Positions 21,544 through 31,603 of a stretch of 64,000 nt of DNA are shown piece after piece. This stretch comes from Luteimonas vadosa (lineage in GTDB: Bacteria > Pseudomonadota > Gammaproteobacteria > Xanthomonadales > Xanthomonadaceae). Numbering within the stretch: the stretch's first letter is position 1; each line of letters opens with the position of its first letter. The translations under genes were made by a program, and so were the position numbers. The notes beneath the pieces are model-generated. The model ran no database searches and was not told the origin of the DNA. It was given only the letters and a program-made list of their open reading frames with translations. The DNA is taken from assembly GCF_039543545.1 (NCBI RefSeq), contig NZ_BAABJY010000001.1:1054001-1118000 (forward strand). Reading direction: 5' to 3'.

Positions 21544-22161
21544 ATGCGCGGAACCCTCTACATCGTCGCCGCACCCTCGGGTGCCGGGAAATCCAGCCTC
21601 GTCAACGCCTGCCTGGCGCGCGACCCGAACATCTGCCTGTCGATCTCGTTCACCTCGCGCGACCCCCGCCCCGGCGAGCGGCACGCCGAGCACTACCATT
21701 TCATCGGCCGGGAGGAGTTCCAGCGCATGATCGATGCGGGGGACTTCTTCGAGCATGCCCTGGTGCACGGCGACTGGAAGGGGACGGCTCGCCAATCCGT
21801 GGAGCCGCAGTTGGCCGCCGGACGCGACGTGCTGCTGGAGATCGACTGGCAGGGCGCGCGCCAGGTCCGTGCGCAGGTGCCCGAGGCGGTCAGCGTGTTC
21901 ATCCTGCCGCCGTCGCGCGAGGCCTTGCTCGAGCGCATGCGCAAGCGCGGCCAGGACAGCGAGGCGGTGATGGCGGCCCGTCTGGCCGCGGCGCGGGAGG
22001 AGATGTCGCACTACGACGAGTTCGACTACGTCATCGTCAACGAGCATTTCGACACCGCCGTCGGCGAGATGTGCGCGATCTTCGCCGCCAGCCGCCTGCG
22101 ACGCGAGGCGCAGGCATCGCGGCACGCGGACCTGATCGCGGCCTTGCTGGTCCCGGACTGA
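21544..22161 (+). CDS. gmk: guanylate kinase
   Basis: Phosphorylates GMP to GDP with ATP. 205 aa from the ATG at 21544 ('MRGTLYIVAAPSGAGKSSLV'), which fits the family's usual N-terminus; upstream in-frame ATGs at 21526 and 21478 would add 6 or 22 residues. The P-loop APSGAGKSS is at about 8-16, the GMP-binding 'SFTSRDPRPGE' and 'HYHFI' follow, and 'EIDWQGARQV' is the later Mg/ATP region. No clear Shine-Dalgarno is seen before any of the starts. Confidence 0.96.
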   Translation: MRGTLYIVAAPSGAGKSSLVNACLARDPNICLSISFTSRDPRPGERHAEHYHFIGREEFQRMIDAGDFFEHALVHGDWKGTARQSVEPQLAAGRDVLLEIDWQGARQVRAQVPEAVSVFILPPSREALLERMRKRGQDSEAVMAARLAAAREEMSHYDEFDYVIVNEHFDTAVGEMCAIFAASRLRREAQASRHADLIAALLVPD

Positions 22162-22303
22162 GCCTGCACGACGGGTGCCCCGGCGGGCCGCGTTCGGCAC
22201 GCCAGCGCGGGGAGGTGGGAACGGAATGGGCGGGTCGCCGGCGCCAGCGGGCGCGGGAATCGCACCTTTCCCGCTGCAAGCGCTTGATTTTCAAGGCAGA
22301 TGC

Positions 22304-22333
22304 TTGCTTTCTGCCCACGGGGTCCCATAGAAT
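22304..22333 (+). promoter_or_regulatory. candidate promoter for rpoZ-spoT
   Basis: TTGCTT (22304-22309) and TAGAAT (22328-22333) are 18 bp apart in the gmk-rpoZ gap, ending 51 bp before the rpoZ start. Only a pattern match. Confidence 0.5.
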
Positions 22334-22384
22334 CCGCATCCCCCTTTCCTCAAGAGCGACGGCCTGCCGGCCGCCGGGAGCCCC

Positions 22385-22684
22385 ATGGCCCGCATTACCG
22401 TTGAAGACTGCCTGGAAGTGGTCGATAACCGCTTCGAACTCGTCATGATGGCCGCCAAGCGCGCGCGCCAACTCGCCAATGGCGTCGATCCCCAGCTGGA
22501 CAACAGCGAGAACGACGACAAGCCGACCGTGCTGGCCTTGCGCGAGATCGCAGCGCGGCGCATCGACCAGCCGTTCATCGATGCCGTCGACAAGATGGAG
22601 CGCGAGCGCAAGGAGCGCGAGGCGCTGGAGTGGGCCGCTGCTGAAGTGGTTGCCGACGACGACTTGGGCAAGGGCGACGATTGA
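22385..22684 (+). CDS. rpoZ: RNA polymerase omega subunit
   Basis: 99 aa. 'MARITVEDCLEVVDNRFELV' and 'AAKRARQLANG' are the conserved omega N-terminus that clamps the beta' subunit, and 'DDKPTVLALREIAARRI' follows. The C-terminal acidic tail is that of xanthomonad omegas. Omega is part of one ppGpp-binding site, fitting its place directly before spoT. Confidence 0.97.
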   Translation: MARITVEDCLEVVDNRFELVMMAAKRARQLANGVDPQLDNSENDDKPTVLALREIAARRIDQPFIDAVDKMERERKEREALEWAAAEVVADDDLGKGDD

Positions 22685-22725
22685 CCCGTCCAGCCGCGGC
22701 ATGAACGCCCGGCAGCTTGTCCCGC

Positions 22726-22757
22726 GACCCCGCCCTGGCGGGGTCGTCGCGTTTTTA
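22726..22757 (+). terminator. rho-independent terminator after rpoZ
   Basis: The 9-bp inverted repeat GACCCCGCC/GGCGGGGTC is followed within 10 bases by GTTTTT. It lies between rpoZ and spoT, so part of the transcription may stop before spoT. Confidence 0.7.
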
Positions 22758-22850
22758 CGCCGGCGCGGCAGCGGTTGCCGGGGCGCCGCCCCCGTCGCGT
22801 GATCCGCCCGCCCCTCCCCATGCCCGCCGTTTCGCCGTAGGCTCGGGGGC

Positions 22851-25019
22851 ATGATCCCCGGCGAATCCTCCAGCGCGACAGCCGACGGCCCCGCCGTCGA
22901 ATCCGTGCCTGATTACATGCTCGCCATGGAGCGCAGTGCCGGCTACCTGGACGACGCCCAGCGGCAACAGCTGCGGCGTGCCTGGGCGGTCGGCGCGGTC
23001 GCCCACGCGGGACAGGTCCGCAAGTCCGGCGAGCCGTACATCACCCATCCGGTGGCCGTGGCGCAGGTGCTCGCCGAGCAGAAGGTCGATGCCGAGACCC
23101 TCGTCGCCGCCATCCTGCACGACACGCTGGAGGACACCGGGCTCACCCACCAGGCGCTGGCCGAACAGTTCGGCGAGACCGTGGCGGACCTGGTCGACGG
23201 CGTCACCAAGCTGGACAAGCTGCACTTCCGCGATCGCGAACAGGCCGCGGCCGAAAGCTTCCGCAAGATGCTTCTGGCGATGGCCCGAGACCTGCGCGTG
23301 ATCCTGATCAAGCTCGCAGATCGCCTGCACAACATGCGCACCCTGGGTTCCTTGCAATCCGATTCACGGCGTCGCATCGCCGCCGAGACCCTGGAGATCT
23401 ACGCGCCGATCGCGCAGCGGCTGGGCATGAACATGGTCAAGGCCGAACTGCAGGACCTGGGGTTCCAGGCGCTGCACCCGATGCGCCATCGCGTCCTCAA
23501 GCAACGCATCGGCAGCGAACCGCTGGTGCGGCGCGAGTCGCTTGCCAAGATCGAGGCGCAGCTGGCGCAGCGCCTGACCAAGGAGGGGCTTGGTTACCGG
23601 CTCGTCAGCCGGGTCAAGTCCCCCTGGAGCATCTACAACAAGATGCGCTCGGAAGGAAAGACCTTCGACCAGGTGACCGACGTCTTCGGCTTCCGCATCA
23701 TCGTGTCCAGCGTCCCCGAGTGCTACCACGCGCTGGGCGTCGTGCACTCGGTCTACAAGCCGCTGGATGGCCGCTTCCGCGACTTCATCGCCATCCCGAA
23801 GGCCAACGGCTACCAGTCCCTGCATACGGTGTTGTTCGGTCCGTACGGATCGCCGATCGAGGTGCAGATCCGCACCGAGGAAATGGACCTGATCGCCGAG
23901 CGCGGCATCGCCGCGCACTGGACGTACAAGCACGGCAGCGATGCCCCCAACAGCGCCCAGGTGCGCGCGCATTCCTGGATCGCCAACCTGCTCGAATCGC
24001 AGCGCGCGGCGGGCTCGTCGCTCGAATTCCTGGAAAACGTCAAGGTCGACCTCTTCCCCGACGAGGTCTACCTGTTCACGCCCAAGGGCGAGATCATGTC
24101 CTTGCCCCGCAACGCCACGGCGCTGGATTTCGCCTATGCGGTCCATACCGACGTCGGCAACCACGCGGTCGCCGCGCGCGTGGACCGGCAGCTGGTGCCG
24201 TTGCGCACCAAGCTCGCCAGCGGGCAGAAGGTCGAGGTCATCACCGCGAAGTCGTCGCTGCCCAAGCCGCAATGGCTGGAGTTCGTGGTCACCGGCAAGG
24301 CGCGCACGGCGATCCGCCACCAGCTCAAGCACATCGAGCACGAGGACGCGGTGCAGCTGGGGCACCGCATGCTGGACCGTGCGCTGGAGGAGCAGCAGAG
24401 CTCGCTGGAGCGCCTGCCCACCGCGCTGCTGGACACCTACCTCGCGGAGCATCGCTACCCCCGACTCGAGGCATTGCTGGCCGACATCGCCCTGGGCAAC
24501 CGCATGCCAGCCCAGGTCGCGTCGGTCCTGCTCCACCACGCGCCGGAGGCCGCCGATGGCAGTCGCCCGGTGAGACCGGGAGAGAACATCCTGATCACCG
24601 GGAACGAGCGCGGGGTGATCACCTTCGCCCATTGCTGCCTGCCGATTCCCGGCGACGAGATCATGGGTTACCACACCACCGGCAAGGGCGTGGTGGTGCA
24701 CCGCGTGGAGTGCGCCAACGTGGCCGAGTACCGCAAGTCGCCGGATCGCTGGGTCACCATCGGCTGGGACCGCAACGTAACCGGCGACTACGACGTGGCC
24801 CTGCGCATCGAGGTCGAGAACCGACCGGGCGTGCTGGCGCAGGTCGCCGCCGCCATCGCGCAGGCCGACTCCAACATCGACGGGGTCGAGTACCTGGAGC
24901 GGGATGCCAACGTGGCCGCGATCCGCTTCTCGATCGAGGTCGGCGACCTGAACCACCTCGAGGACGTGATCCGCCGGACGCGCCGGCTCGCCGTGGTCCA
25001 TGGCGTGCAGCGGATATGA
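22851..25019 (+). CDS. spoT: bifunctional (p)ppGpp synthetase/hydrolase
   Basis: 722 aa; controls the alarmone level. The HD hydrolase domain (about 45-200) has 'AHAGQVRKSGEPYITHPVAV', the metal-site 'ILHDTLEDT' (His90-Asp91) and 'KLADRLHNMRTL'. The synthetase domain follows with 'RVKSPWSIYNKM' and 'DVFGFRIIV'. A TGS domain (about 385-450) begins at 'VYLFTPKGEIMSLP'. A C-terminal ACT domain (about 645-720) has 'LRIEVENRPGVLAQV'. The intact HD motif implies hydrolase activity. The location after rpoZ is the E. coli arrangement. No second relA-like gene is in this window. Confidence 0.97.
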   Translation: MIPGESSSATADGPAVESVPDYMLAMERSAGYLDDAQRQQLRRAWAVGAVAHAGQVRKSGEPYITHPVAVAQVLAEQKVDAETLVAAILHDTLEDTGLTHQALAEQFGETVADLVDGVTKLDKLHFRDREQAAAESFRKMLLAMARDLRVILIKLADRLHNMRTLGSLQSDSRRRIAAETLEIYAPIAQRLGMNMVKAELQDLGFQALHPMRHRVLKQRIGSEPLVRRESLAKIEAQLAQRLTKEGLGYRLVSRVKSPWSIYNKMRSEGKTFDQVTDVFGFRIIVSSVPECYHALGVVHSVYKPLDGRFRDFIAIPKANGYQSLHTVLFGPYGSPIEVQIRTEEMDLIAERGIAAHWTYKHGSDAPNSAQVRAHSWIANLLESQRAAGSSLEFLENVKVDLFPDEVYLFTPKGEIMSLPRNATALDFAYAVHTDVGNHAVAARVDRQLVPLRTKLASGQKVEVITAKSSLPKPQWLEFVVTGKARTAIRHQLKHIEHEDAVQLGHRMLDRALEEQQSSLERLPTALLDTYLAEHRYPRLEALLADIALGNRMPAQVASVLLHHAPEAADGSRPVRPGENILITGNERGVITFAHCCLPIPGDEIMGYHTTGKGVVVHRVECANVAEYRKSPDRWVTIGWDRNVTGDYDVALRIEVENRPGVLAQVAAAIAQADSNIDGVEYLERDANVAAIRFSIEVGDLNHLEDVIRRTRRLAVVHGVQRI

Positions 25020-25148
25020 GCGGCGGCCGGCGCCGGACGGGATGACGTCCGCTTAGAGCCGCGCCCCCCAAGTGCGTGCCGCTGCGGCGCCGACCATCCG
25101 CGCTTAAACTCGGCGTTCGTCCCCGCATCCGCACCGGAGCCACCGACC

Positions 25149-25532
25149 ATGCCCCGCCAACCCGTCGCCACCGACCAGGCGCCCGCCGCCATCGGCCCGT
25201 ATTCGCAGGCCGTCCGCGCCGGCCAGACCGTGTATTTCTCAGGCCAGATCGCGCTCGACCCCGCGACCGGCGCGCTCGTCGAAGGCGGCGTCGAGGCCCA
25301 GGCGCGACGGGCCTTCGACAACCTCCAGGCAGTCTGCGCGGCGGCTGGCGGTTCGATGGACGACATCGTCCGGCTGGGCCTGTACCTGACCGACCTGGGG
25401 GACTTCGCGGTGGTCAACACGGTCATGGGCGCGTACTTTTCCGAGCCCTACCCGGCGCGCTCGACGGTGGAAGTCTCGGCACTGCCCAAGGGCGCGCTGT
25501 TCGAGGTCGATGCGGTCATGGTGACCCGCTAG
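25149..25532 (+). CDS. ridA: RidA family enamine/imine deaminase
   Basis: 127 aa. Removes reactive 2-aminoacrylate/enamine intermediates. The family motif is complete: 'APAAIGPYSQAV', 'YFSGQIALDP', 'ARRAFDNLQAV', 'YPARSTVEVSALPKGALFEVD' with the catalytic Arg (in 'PARST') and the Glu near the end. It lies between spoT and recG, where E. coli has trmH; 3 bp before recG, so probably one operon. Confidence 0.95.
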   Translation: MPRQPVATDQAPAAIGPYSQAVRAGQTVYFSGQIALDPATGALVEGGVEAQARRAFDNLQAVCAAAGGSMDDIVRLGLYLTDLGDFAVVNTVMGAYFSEPYPARSTVEVSALPKGALFEVDAVMVTR

Positions 25533-25535
25533 GCG

Positions 25536-27659
25536 GTGCGGAAAGCCCCGCGATCGGCGACTCCACCCGCCTCGCCTTCGCTCGCGCCGGCGGGCCACGC
25601 GCCCCTGACGACCCTCCCGGGCGTGGGGGCCAAGGTCGCCGCGAAGCTCGCCGCCCGCGGCCTGGCGACGCTGCAGGACCTCTGGCTGCTCCTGCCCAAG
25701 GGATACGAGGACCGCACCCGGCTGACGCCGATCCGCGGCTTGCAGGCCGGCGTCGCCGCGCAGGTCGAAGGGCGGGTGGAAGCCGTCGAGCGCGGCTTCC
25801 GCTACCGGCCGACGCTGCGAGTCGCCATCGGCGACGACTCCCTGTCCACCCTGGTGTTGCGCTTCTTCCATTTCCGCGCCGCGCAGGCGGCGCAGTTCGT
25901 GCCGGGTTCCCGCATCCGCTGCTACGGCACGCCGCGGCCGGGCCAGCATGGGTTGGAGATCGTCCACCCGAGCTACCGCCTGCTCGACGGGGCCGATGGC
26001 GAGGCACTCGGCGAACGCCTGGATCCGGTCTACCCCGCGATCGAGGGCATCGGCCCGGCGACCTTGCGCAAGCTGATCGGCCTGGCGCTGGATCGCCTGC
26101 CGGACGCCGACGCCCTCGAATTGCTGCCGGCGAACGCGCTGGAGGCGCGCGCGCTGCCCACCCTGCGCGAGGCCTTGCTGACGGTGCACCGTCCACCCGC
26201 GGACGCCGATATCGCCGCTCTGACGGCCGGCGTGCATCCGGCGCAGCGGCGCCTGGCGCTGGAGGAACTGCTGGCGCACCACCTGAGCCTGCGCCGCCAG
26301 CGCATCGCGCTGCAATCGCAGGGCGCGCGTCCCTTGGCGGGCGGGGCATTGGCGGCGCGCCTGCAGGCGACCTTGCCGTTCGTCCTGACCGACGCCCAGT
26401 TGCGCGTGCTCGACGAGGTCCGTGCCGACATGGCCAGGCCGGTCCCGATGCTGCGGCTGGTGCAGGGCGATGTCGGCAGCGGCAAGACCGTGGTCGCTGC
26501 CCTGGCGGCGATGCTCGCGGTCGAGGATGGCCGGCAGGCGGCGCTGATGGCGCCCACCGAACTGCTGGCCGAACAACACCTGGCCAGCCTGCGCGCCTGG
26601 CTGGAGCCACTGGGCGTCCAGGTGGCATGGCTGGCCGGCAAGGTGACCGGCCGGACGCGCAGCACGGCATTGGCGCAGGTCGCCAGTGGCGAGGCGCAGG
26701 TGGTGGTCGGCACCCACGCGCTGATGCAACAGGCGGTCGCCTTCCGTGACCTGGCGCTGGCGATCGTCGACGAGCAACATCGCTTCGGCGTCCACCAGCG
26801 GCTTGCGCTGCGCGACAAGGGTGCCGACGGCGACCGGGTGCCGCACCAGCTGGTGATGACCGCCACGCCGATTCCGCGCACGCTGGCGATGGCGGCGTAC
26901 GCGGACCTCGACGTCTCCGCCATCGACCAGTTGCCGCCCGGACGGACCCCGGTGCAGACCGTCGTCCTCGGGGCGGGGCGGCGGCCGGAACTGATCGAGC
27001 GCATCCGCACCGCCTGCGCCGGTGGCCGCCAGGCCTACTGGGTCTGCACCCTGATCGACGAGTCGGACGAGGTGGTCGCGCAATCCGCGCAGTCGACCTA
27101 CGACGCGCTGCGCGAAGCGTTGCCGGGGGTGCGCGTCGGCCTGGTGCACGGGCGGATGAAGGCGGGGGAAAAGCAGGCGGCGATGCGCGCCTTCAAGGAC
27201 GGGGGCATCGACCTGTTGGTTGCGACCACCGTGATCGAGGTTGGCGTCGACGTCCCCAACGCCTCGCTGATGATCGTCGAGAACGCCGAGCGCCTCGGGC
27301 TCGCCCAGTTGCACCAGTTGCGCGGGCGCGTGGGCCGCGGCAGCGAGGCATCGAGCTGCGTGCTGCTGTACCAGTCGCCGTTGGCGTCGATGGCGCGGCA
27401 GCGGCTCGAGACCATGCGCAGGACGAGCGACGGCTTCGTGATCGCCGAGAAGGACCTGGAGCTGCGTGGTCCCGGGGAGTTGCTGGGGACCCGGCAGACC
27501 GGGCTCGCCGCGTTCCGGCTGGCCGACCTCGCGCGCGATGCCGACCTGCTGCCGGCAGTACACCGCCTCGGAGAGGGCCTGCTGCGGGAAGCCCCGGACG
27601 TCGCCGACCGCCTGGTCGAACGCTGGATCGGCAGCGCCGCCCGCTACGCCAGCGCCTAG
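25536..27659 (+). CDS. recG: ATP-dependent DNA helicase RecG
   Basis: 707 aa, typical length. The start is GTG 25536, 3 bp after ridA; the next in-frame Met lies deep inside the protein. The N-terminal wedge domain includes 'LTTLPGVGAKVAAKL' (about 26-40). The helicase has Walker A 'GDVGSGKT' (about 311-318), 'APTELLAEQH', DEQH Walker B and 'TATPIPRTLAM'. The C-terminal 'ATTVIEVGVDVPNA' and 'QLRGRVGRG' complete the set. RecG remodels stalled forks and Holliday junctions. Nothing unusual. Confidence 0.97.
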   Translation: MRKAPRSATPPASPSLAPAGHAPLTTLPGVGAKVAAKLAARGLATLQDLWLLLPKGYEDRTRLTPIRGLQAGVAAQVEGRVEAVERGFRYRPTLRVAIGDDSLSTLVLRFFHFRAAQAAQFVPGSRIRCYGTPRPGQHGLEIVHPSYRLLDGADGEALGERLDPVYPAIEGIGPATLRKLIGLALDRLPDADALELLPANALEARALPTLREALLTVHRPPADADIAALTAGVHPAQRRLALEELLAHHLSLRRQRIALQSQGARPLAGGALAARLQATLPFVLTDAQLRVLDEVRADMARPVPMLRLVQGDVGSGKTVVAALAAMLAVEDGRQAALMAPTELLAEQHLASLRAWLEPLGVQVAWLAGKVTGRTRSTALAQVASGEAQVVVGTHALMQQAVAFRDLALAIVDEQHRFGVHQRLALRDKGADGDRVPHQLVMTATPIPRTLAMAAYADLDVSAIDQLPPGRTPVQTVVLGAGRRPELIERIRTACAGGRQAYWVCTLIDESDEVVAQSAQSTYDALREALPGVRVGLVHGRMKAGEKQAAMRAFKDGGIDLLVATTVIEVGVDVPNASLMIVENAERLGLAQLHQLRGRVGRGSEASSCVLLYQSPLASMARQRLETMRRTSDGFVIAEKDLELRGPGELLGTRQTGLAAFRLADLARDADLLPAVHRLGEGLLREAPDVADRLVERWIGSAARYASA

Positions 27660-27825
27660 CATCGGTTGCTGTCGCTGTCCTCTCTTCCGTGACTTAGGAA
27701 TCGGCAAGGTCTTCTCCAGCCCCCGCGGGTCTGGAAGCGATGTCATCAGGTCCTTCTCACGCTGTGGTGCAGGGACGGACGCGCGGAAGCGCCATGACGG
27801 TGGAGCCGACGGGCATAATCCGCCG

Positions 27826-28764
27826 ATGCCCGCCAAGATCCCCTTGCTCATCGACACCGACCCCGGCGTGGATGATGCCCTCGCCATCCTGATGGCATTC
27901 AACGACCCCGCGCACGACGTCGTCGGCCTCACCGTTTGCGCCGGCAACGTCGGCCTGCGGCACACCGTGGCGAACGCGCTGAAGCTGTGCGAAGTCGCCG
28001 GGCGCGGCGACGTGCCCGTGTTCGCCGGCGCGGACCGGCCACTGGTGCACGCCGCGCCGGATGCGGCGTATGTCCACGGCAAGGATGGATTCGGCGACAT
28101 CGGTTACGCGCCGGCGCAGCGCGAGGCCGAAGCCGAGCACGCGGCTCAAGCCATCGTGCGCCTGTCCCATGCCCACGAGGGCGACCTCCTGCTGGTGGCG
28201 CTGGGCCCGCTGACCAACCTTGCCCTGGCGTTGCGGCTGGACCCGACGCTGCCTCGGCGGATCGGTCGATTGGTGGTGATGGGAGGCGCGGTGACCGGGC
28301 AGGGCAACATCACCCCGGTGGCGGAGTTCAACGTCTATTTCGACCCGGAGGCCGCAGACGAGGTTTTCCGCGCCTTTCCCGCCTACGACCTGTGCGATTG
28401 GGAGGCGACGCTCGCGCACGGGCTGCACCATCGCGATGTCGACCACTGGCTGCAGGCCGATGGCGCGACGGCGAGGTTTTACGAAGGGATTTCGCGGAAG
28501 ACCCGCACGTGGTCGGCGGACCGTCGCGGCGACCACTGGCACTCCGCCGACGGGTTGGCGATGGCGTTCGCCCTGGCCCCCGAGGGGGCCGTCCAGACCG
28601 CCCGCCACCCCTTGGCGGTCGTGCTGGGGGATGGCCCGGAGCGTGGCCTGACCCGGGTCGACCGGGATGACGACGGTACCGGGGCAGGGGGGGCGAACAT
28701 CCTCCAGCGATACGACCAGGGCCGCTTCGAGGCGCTGATCGCCCGGGCCCTGGCGGCCCGCTAG
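27826..28764 (+). CDS. inosine-uridine nucleoside hydrolase family protein
   Basis: 312 aa. The N-terminus 'IPLLIDTDPGVDDALAI' contains the Ca2+-binding Asp cluster of nucleoside hydrolases, and 'LLLVALGPLTNLALAL' and 'VVMGGAVTGQGNITPVAEFN' follow in the right order. The C-terminal metal Asp is in 'HSADGLAMA'; the usual preceding His of His-Asp-Pro is Ala here, so specificity may differ. It should hydrolyse ribonucleosides for salvage. The start is ATG 27826. The 166 bp from recG to this gene hold nothing identifiable. Confidence 0.9.
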   Translation: MPAKIPLLIDTDPGVDDALAILMAFNDPAHDVVGLTVCAGNVGLRHTVANALKLCEVAGRGDVPVFAGADRPLVHAAPDAAYVHGKDGFGDIGYAPAQREAEAEHAAQAIVRLSHAHEGDLLLVALGPLTNLALALRLDPTLPRRIGRLVVMGGAVTGQGNITPVAEFNVYFDPEAADEVFRAFPAYDLCDWEATLAHGLHHRDVDHWLQADGATARFYEGISRKTRTWSADRRGDHWHSADGLAMAFALAPEGAVQTARHPLAVVLGDGPERGLTRVDRDDDGTGAGGANILQRYDQGRFEALIARALAAR

Positions 28765-28817
28765 GTCCCGCTGGGGGCGCCAGGGGGTGCCCCGCCCCGG
28801 GCCGGTCCAGTCCCGGG

Positions 28818-28847
28818 TTGCGCCGGTCTCCGCCGGAAGGATAAAAT
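28818..28847 (+). promoter_or_regulatory. candidate promoter of rpmE2
   Basis: TTGCGC (28818-28823) and TAAAAT (28842-28847) are 18 bp apart, 33 bp before the rpmE2 start. I see no Zur-like palindrome around it. Confidence 0.5.
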
Positions 28848-28880
28848 GCCGCTCTTTCCCTGCAGAAACCGGTGCCCGCC

Positions 28881-29123
28881 ATGAAGGCCGACATCCATCC
28901 CGATTACCACGACGTCGTGTTCCAGGACGTCACCTCGGACTTCAAGATCCTCACCCGCTCCACGCTCACCAGCAACGAGAAGGTGAAGTGGGACGACGGC
29001 AACGAGTATCCGTTGATCAAGGTCGAAGTTTCCTCGGCCTCGCACCCGTTCTACACCGGGCAGAACAAGATCATGGATACCAGCGGCCGGGTCGACAAGT
29101 TCCGCAAGCGCTACGCGAAGTAA
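28881..29123 (+). CDS. rpmE2: 50S ribosomal protein L31 type B (zinc-independent form)
   Basis: 80 aa. 'MKADIHPDYHDVVFQDVTSD' and 'SHPFYTGQNKIMDTSGRVDK' plus a Lys/Arg C-terminal tail are the type-B L31 signature. There is no Cys at all, so the zinc-ribbon CxxC pair of the zinc form is absent. In other bacteria such C-minus L31 replaces the zinc form under zinc limitation; here no Zur box was seen, so regulation is unclear. Start ATG 28881; an in-frame GTG at 28872 is possible. Confidence 0.95.
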   Translation: MKADIHPDYHDVVFQDVTSDFKILTRSTLTSNEKVKWDDGNEYPLIKVEVSSASHPFYTGQNKIMDTSGRVDKFRKRYAK

Positions 29124-29467
29124 GCTTGGAAGCCGCCATCCCGGACCGCATGCCGCGTGCATGGCCGGGATGACCACCAGGTCCCGATCCCGTTTCCAAC
29201 CCACGGCCGCCTAGTGCGGCCGTCGGCGTTTGTGCGCGGGCGTCGCCCCGGCAAGCGATGCGAGCCAAGCACGATGGACTGACGGACGGGGCGGCGGTCG
29301 CGAGTCGCGCCCGGACCTCCGGTCCACCGTGCGCGCGAGGCTGGAATGGCACTGGCGGGCGTTCGCGCGAAATCGCTATGCGATAATGGTGCATCGCGTC
29401 ATCCCAAAACGCCCGCCGATCGCGCCCTGGCGCCGCGGCCGGGCAGCAGGCCATGAGGAGTGTGTCC
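29124..29467 (+). promoter_or_regulatory. rpmE2-gltA gap with hairpin and gltA promoter candidate
   Basis: A 344-bp stretch without a gene I can support. It holds an 8-bp hairpin ACGGCCGC/GCGGCCGT (29203-29223) followed by GGCGTTT, probably a weak terminator for rpmE2. An extended -10 element TGCGATAAT (29379-29387) with no good -35 is the best gltA promoter candidate; it would give a leader of about 75 nt. Confidence 0.5.
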
Positions 29468-30772
<1,305 letters not shown>

Positions 30773-30810
30773 CCCGGGCCCATTCGGGGCCGGGATTGCG
30801 GCCGCCACGT

Positions 30811-30833
30811 ACGCCCCCGCCCGGGGGCGTTTC
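30811..30833 (+). terminator. rho-independent terminator after gltA
   Basis: An 8-bp stem ACGCCCCC/GGGGGCGT with loop GCCC is followed by TTTCTCGTT. It stands between the convergent gltA and the unknown gene at 30849, and may work in both directions. Confidence 0.75.
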
Positions 30834-30848
30834 TCGTTGCACGGCCTG

Positions 30849-31496
30849 TCAGCCCTGCAGCTCGTATTCGGCGATCTCCTCTTCGGCCAGGCGGCGTCGG
30901 AGCTGGGTGGCCGACGCCCGCTGCATGGGGCGTTCGTCGATGCCCGACAGCGGCGCCTGGCGCAGGATGTCGAGCGGCAGCACCGTGAGATCGAATGCCA
31001 GGTCCTCGGCGGAGAACAGCCAGACCGGGAAATCGCCGTCACGGTTGCGGTCCAGCCGCAGGTGCCGGCTGCGGGCCTCGTGGGGAATCCCCGCGTCCGC
31101 CAGGAAGCGGGGCACCGCGTCGGCATCGTCGGTATGCAGCTGGAGCATCACCGGGGCGTGGGCGCCGGCCGTGCCGTCGAGCACGGGGCCGACGAGCCTC
31201 GGCCTGAACTGGGCGAAGAATTCCAGCGCCCGCAGCGCGGCCTCGCGGCGGGTCCGCAGTTCCGAGGCCTGCGCCTCGCCCAGGAACAGCCTCTGGTACT
31301 CGCGCAAGGCATCCTCGATCTCGCGGTTCCTCGGCAGGGACGCGTCGTCGAAGATCCCGAGGCGGTCGGCGGCCTTGAGCTTGGCCTGGTGGTAGTCGCG
31401 CATGCCGCCTTCGGCCATCAGCCGGGCTGCCTCGTGGGCCAGCCTGCGGCGGCGTTCGCGGGTCCGGGTCTGGGCATGCTGGTGGGCACGGTGCAT
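30849..31496 (-). CDS. conserved protein of unknown function
   Basis: 215 aa, no signal peptide or membrane segment. The N-terminal 45 residues are very basic ('RTRERRRRLAHEAARLMAEG', 'MRDYHQAKLKAADRLG'), like other xanthomonad proteins of this locus. The middle and C-terminal parts contain 'FQAQFRPRLVGPVLDGT'-type 'FFAQFRPRLVGPVLDGTAG' and 'LHTDDADAVPRFLADAGIPHE', which suggest a nucleotidyltransferase-like or metal-binding fold, but I cannot find a complete catalytic motif. The start at ATG 31496 follows mrcA by 107 bp on the same strand, so it may be co-transcribed with it. Function not known. Confidence 0.7.
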   Translation of the reverse strand: MHRAHQHAQTRTRERRRRLAHEAARLMAEGGMRDYHQAKLKAADRLGIFDDASLPRNREIEDALREYQRLFLGEAQASELRTRREAALRALEFFAQFRPRLVGPVLDGTAGAHAPVMLQLHTDDADAVPRFLADAGIPHEARSRHLRLDRNRDGDFPVWLFSAEDLAFDLTVLPLDILRQAPLSGIDERPMQRASATQLRRRLAEEEIAEYELQG

Positions 31497-31603
31497 CGCG
31501 ATCCCCCGCTCGGAGCCTGTCCCGAGAGTAGCCGATCCGGTCGCGGCGTCAATGTGACTGCCGGCAGGGGCGGGAGGTGCGTAGGGGCCCGGCGCGGGGC
31601 GCC

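Noticed and set aside
25239..28100. A 953-codon open frame antisense to ridA, recG and the nucleoside hydrolase
   Set aside because: It is an echo of high-GC codon usage opposite well-supported genes; the translated sequence is Gln/Arg/Gly-rich low complexity with no domain.
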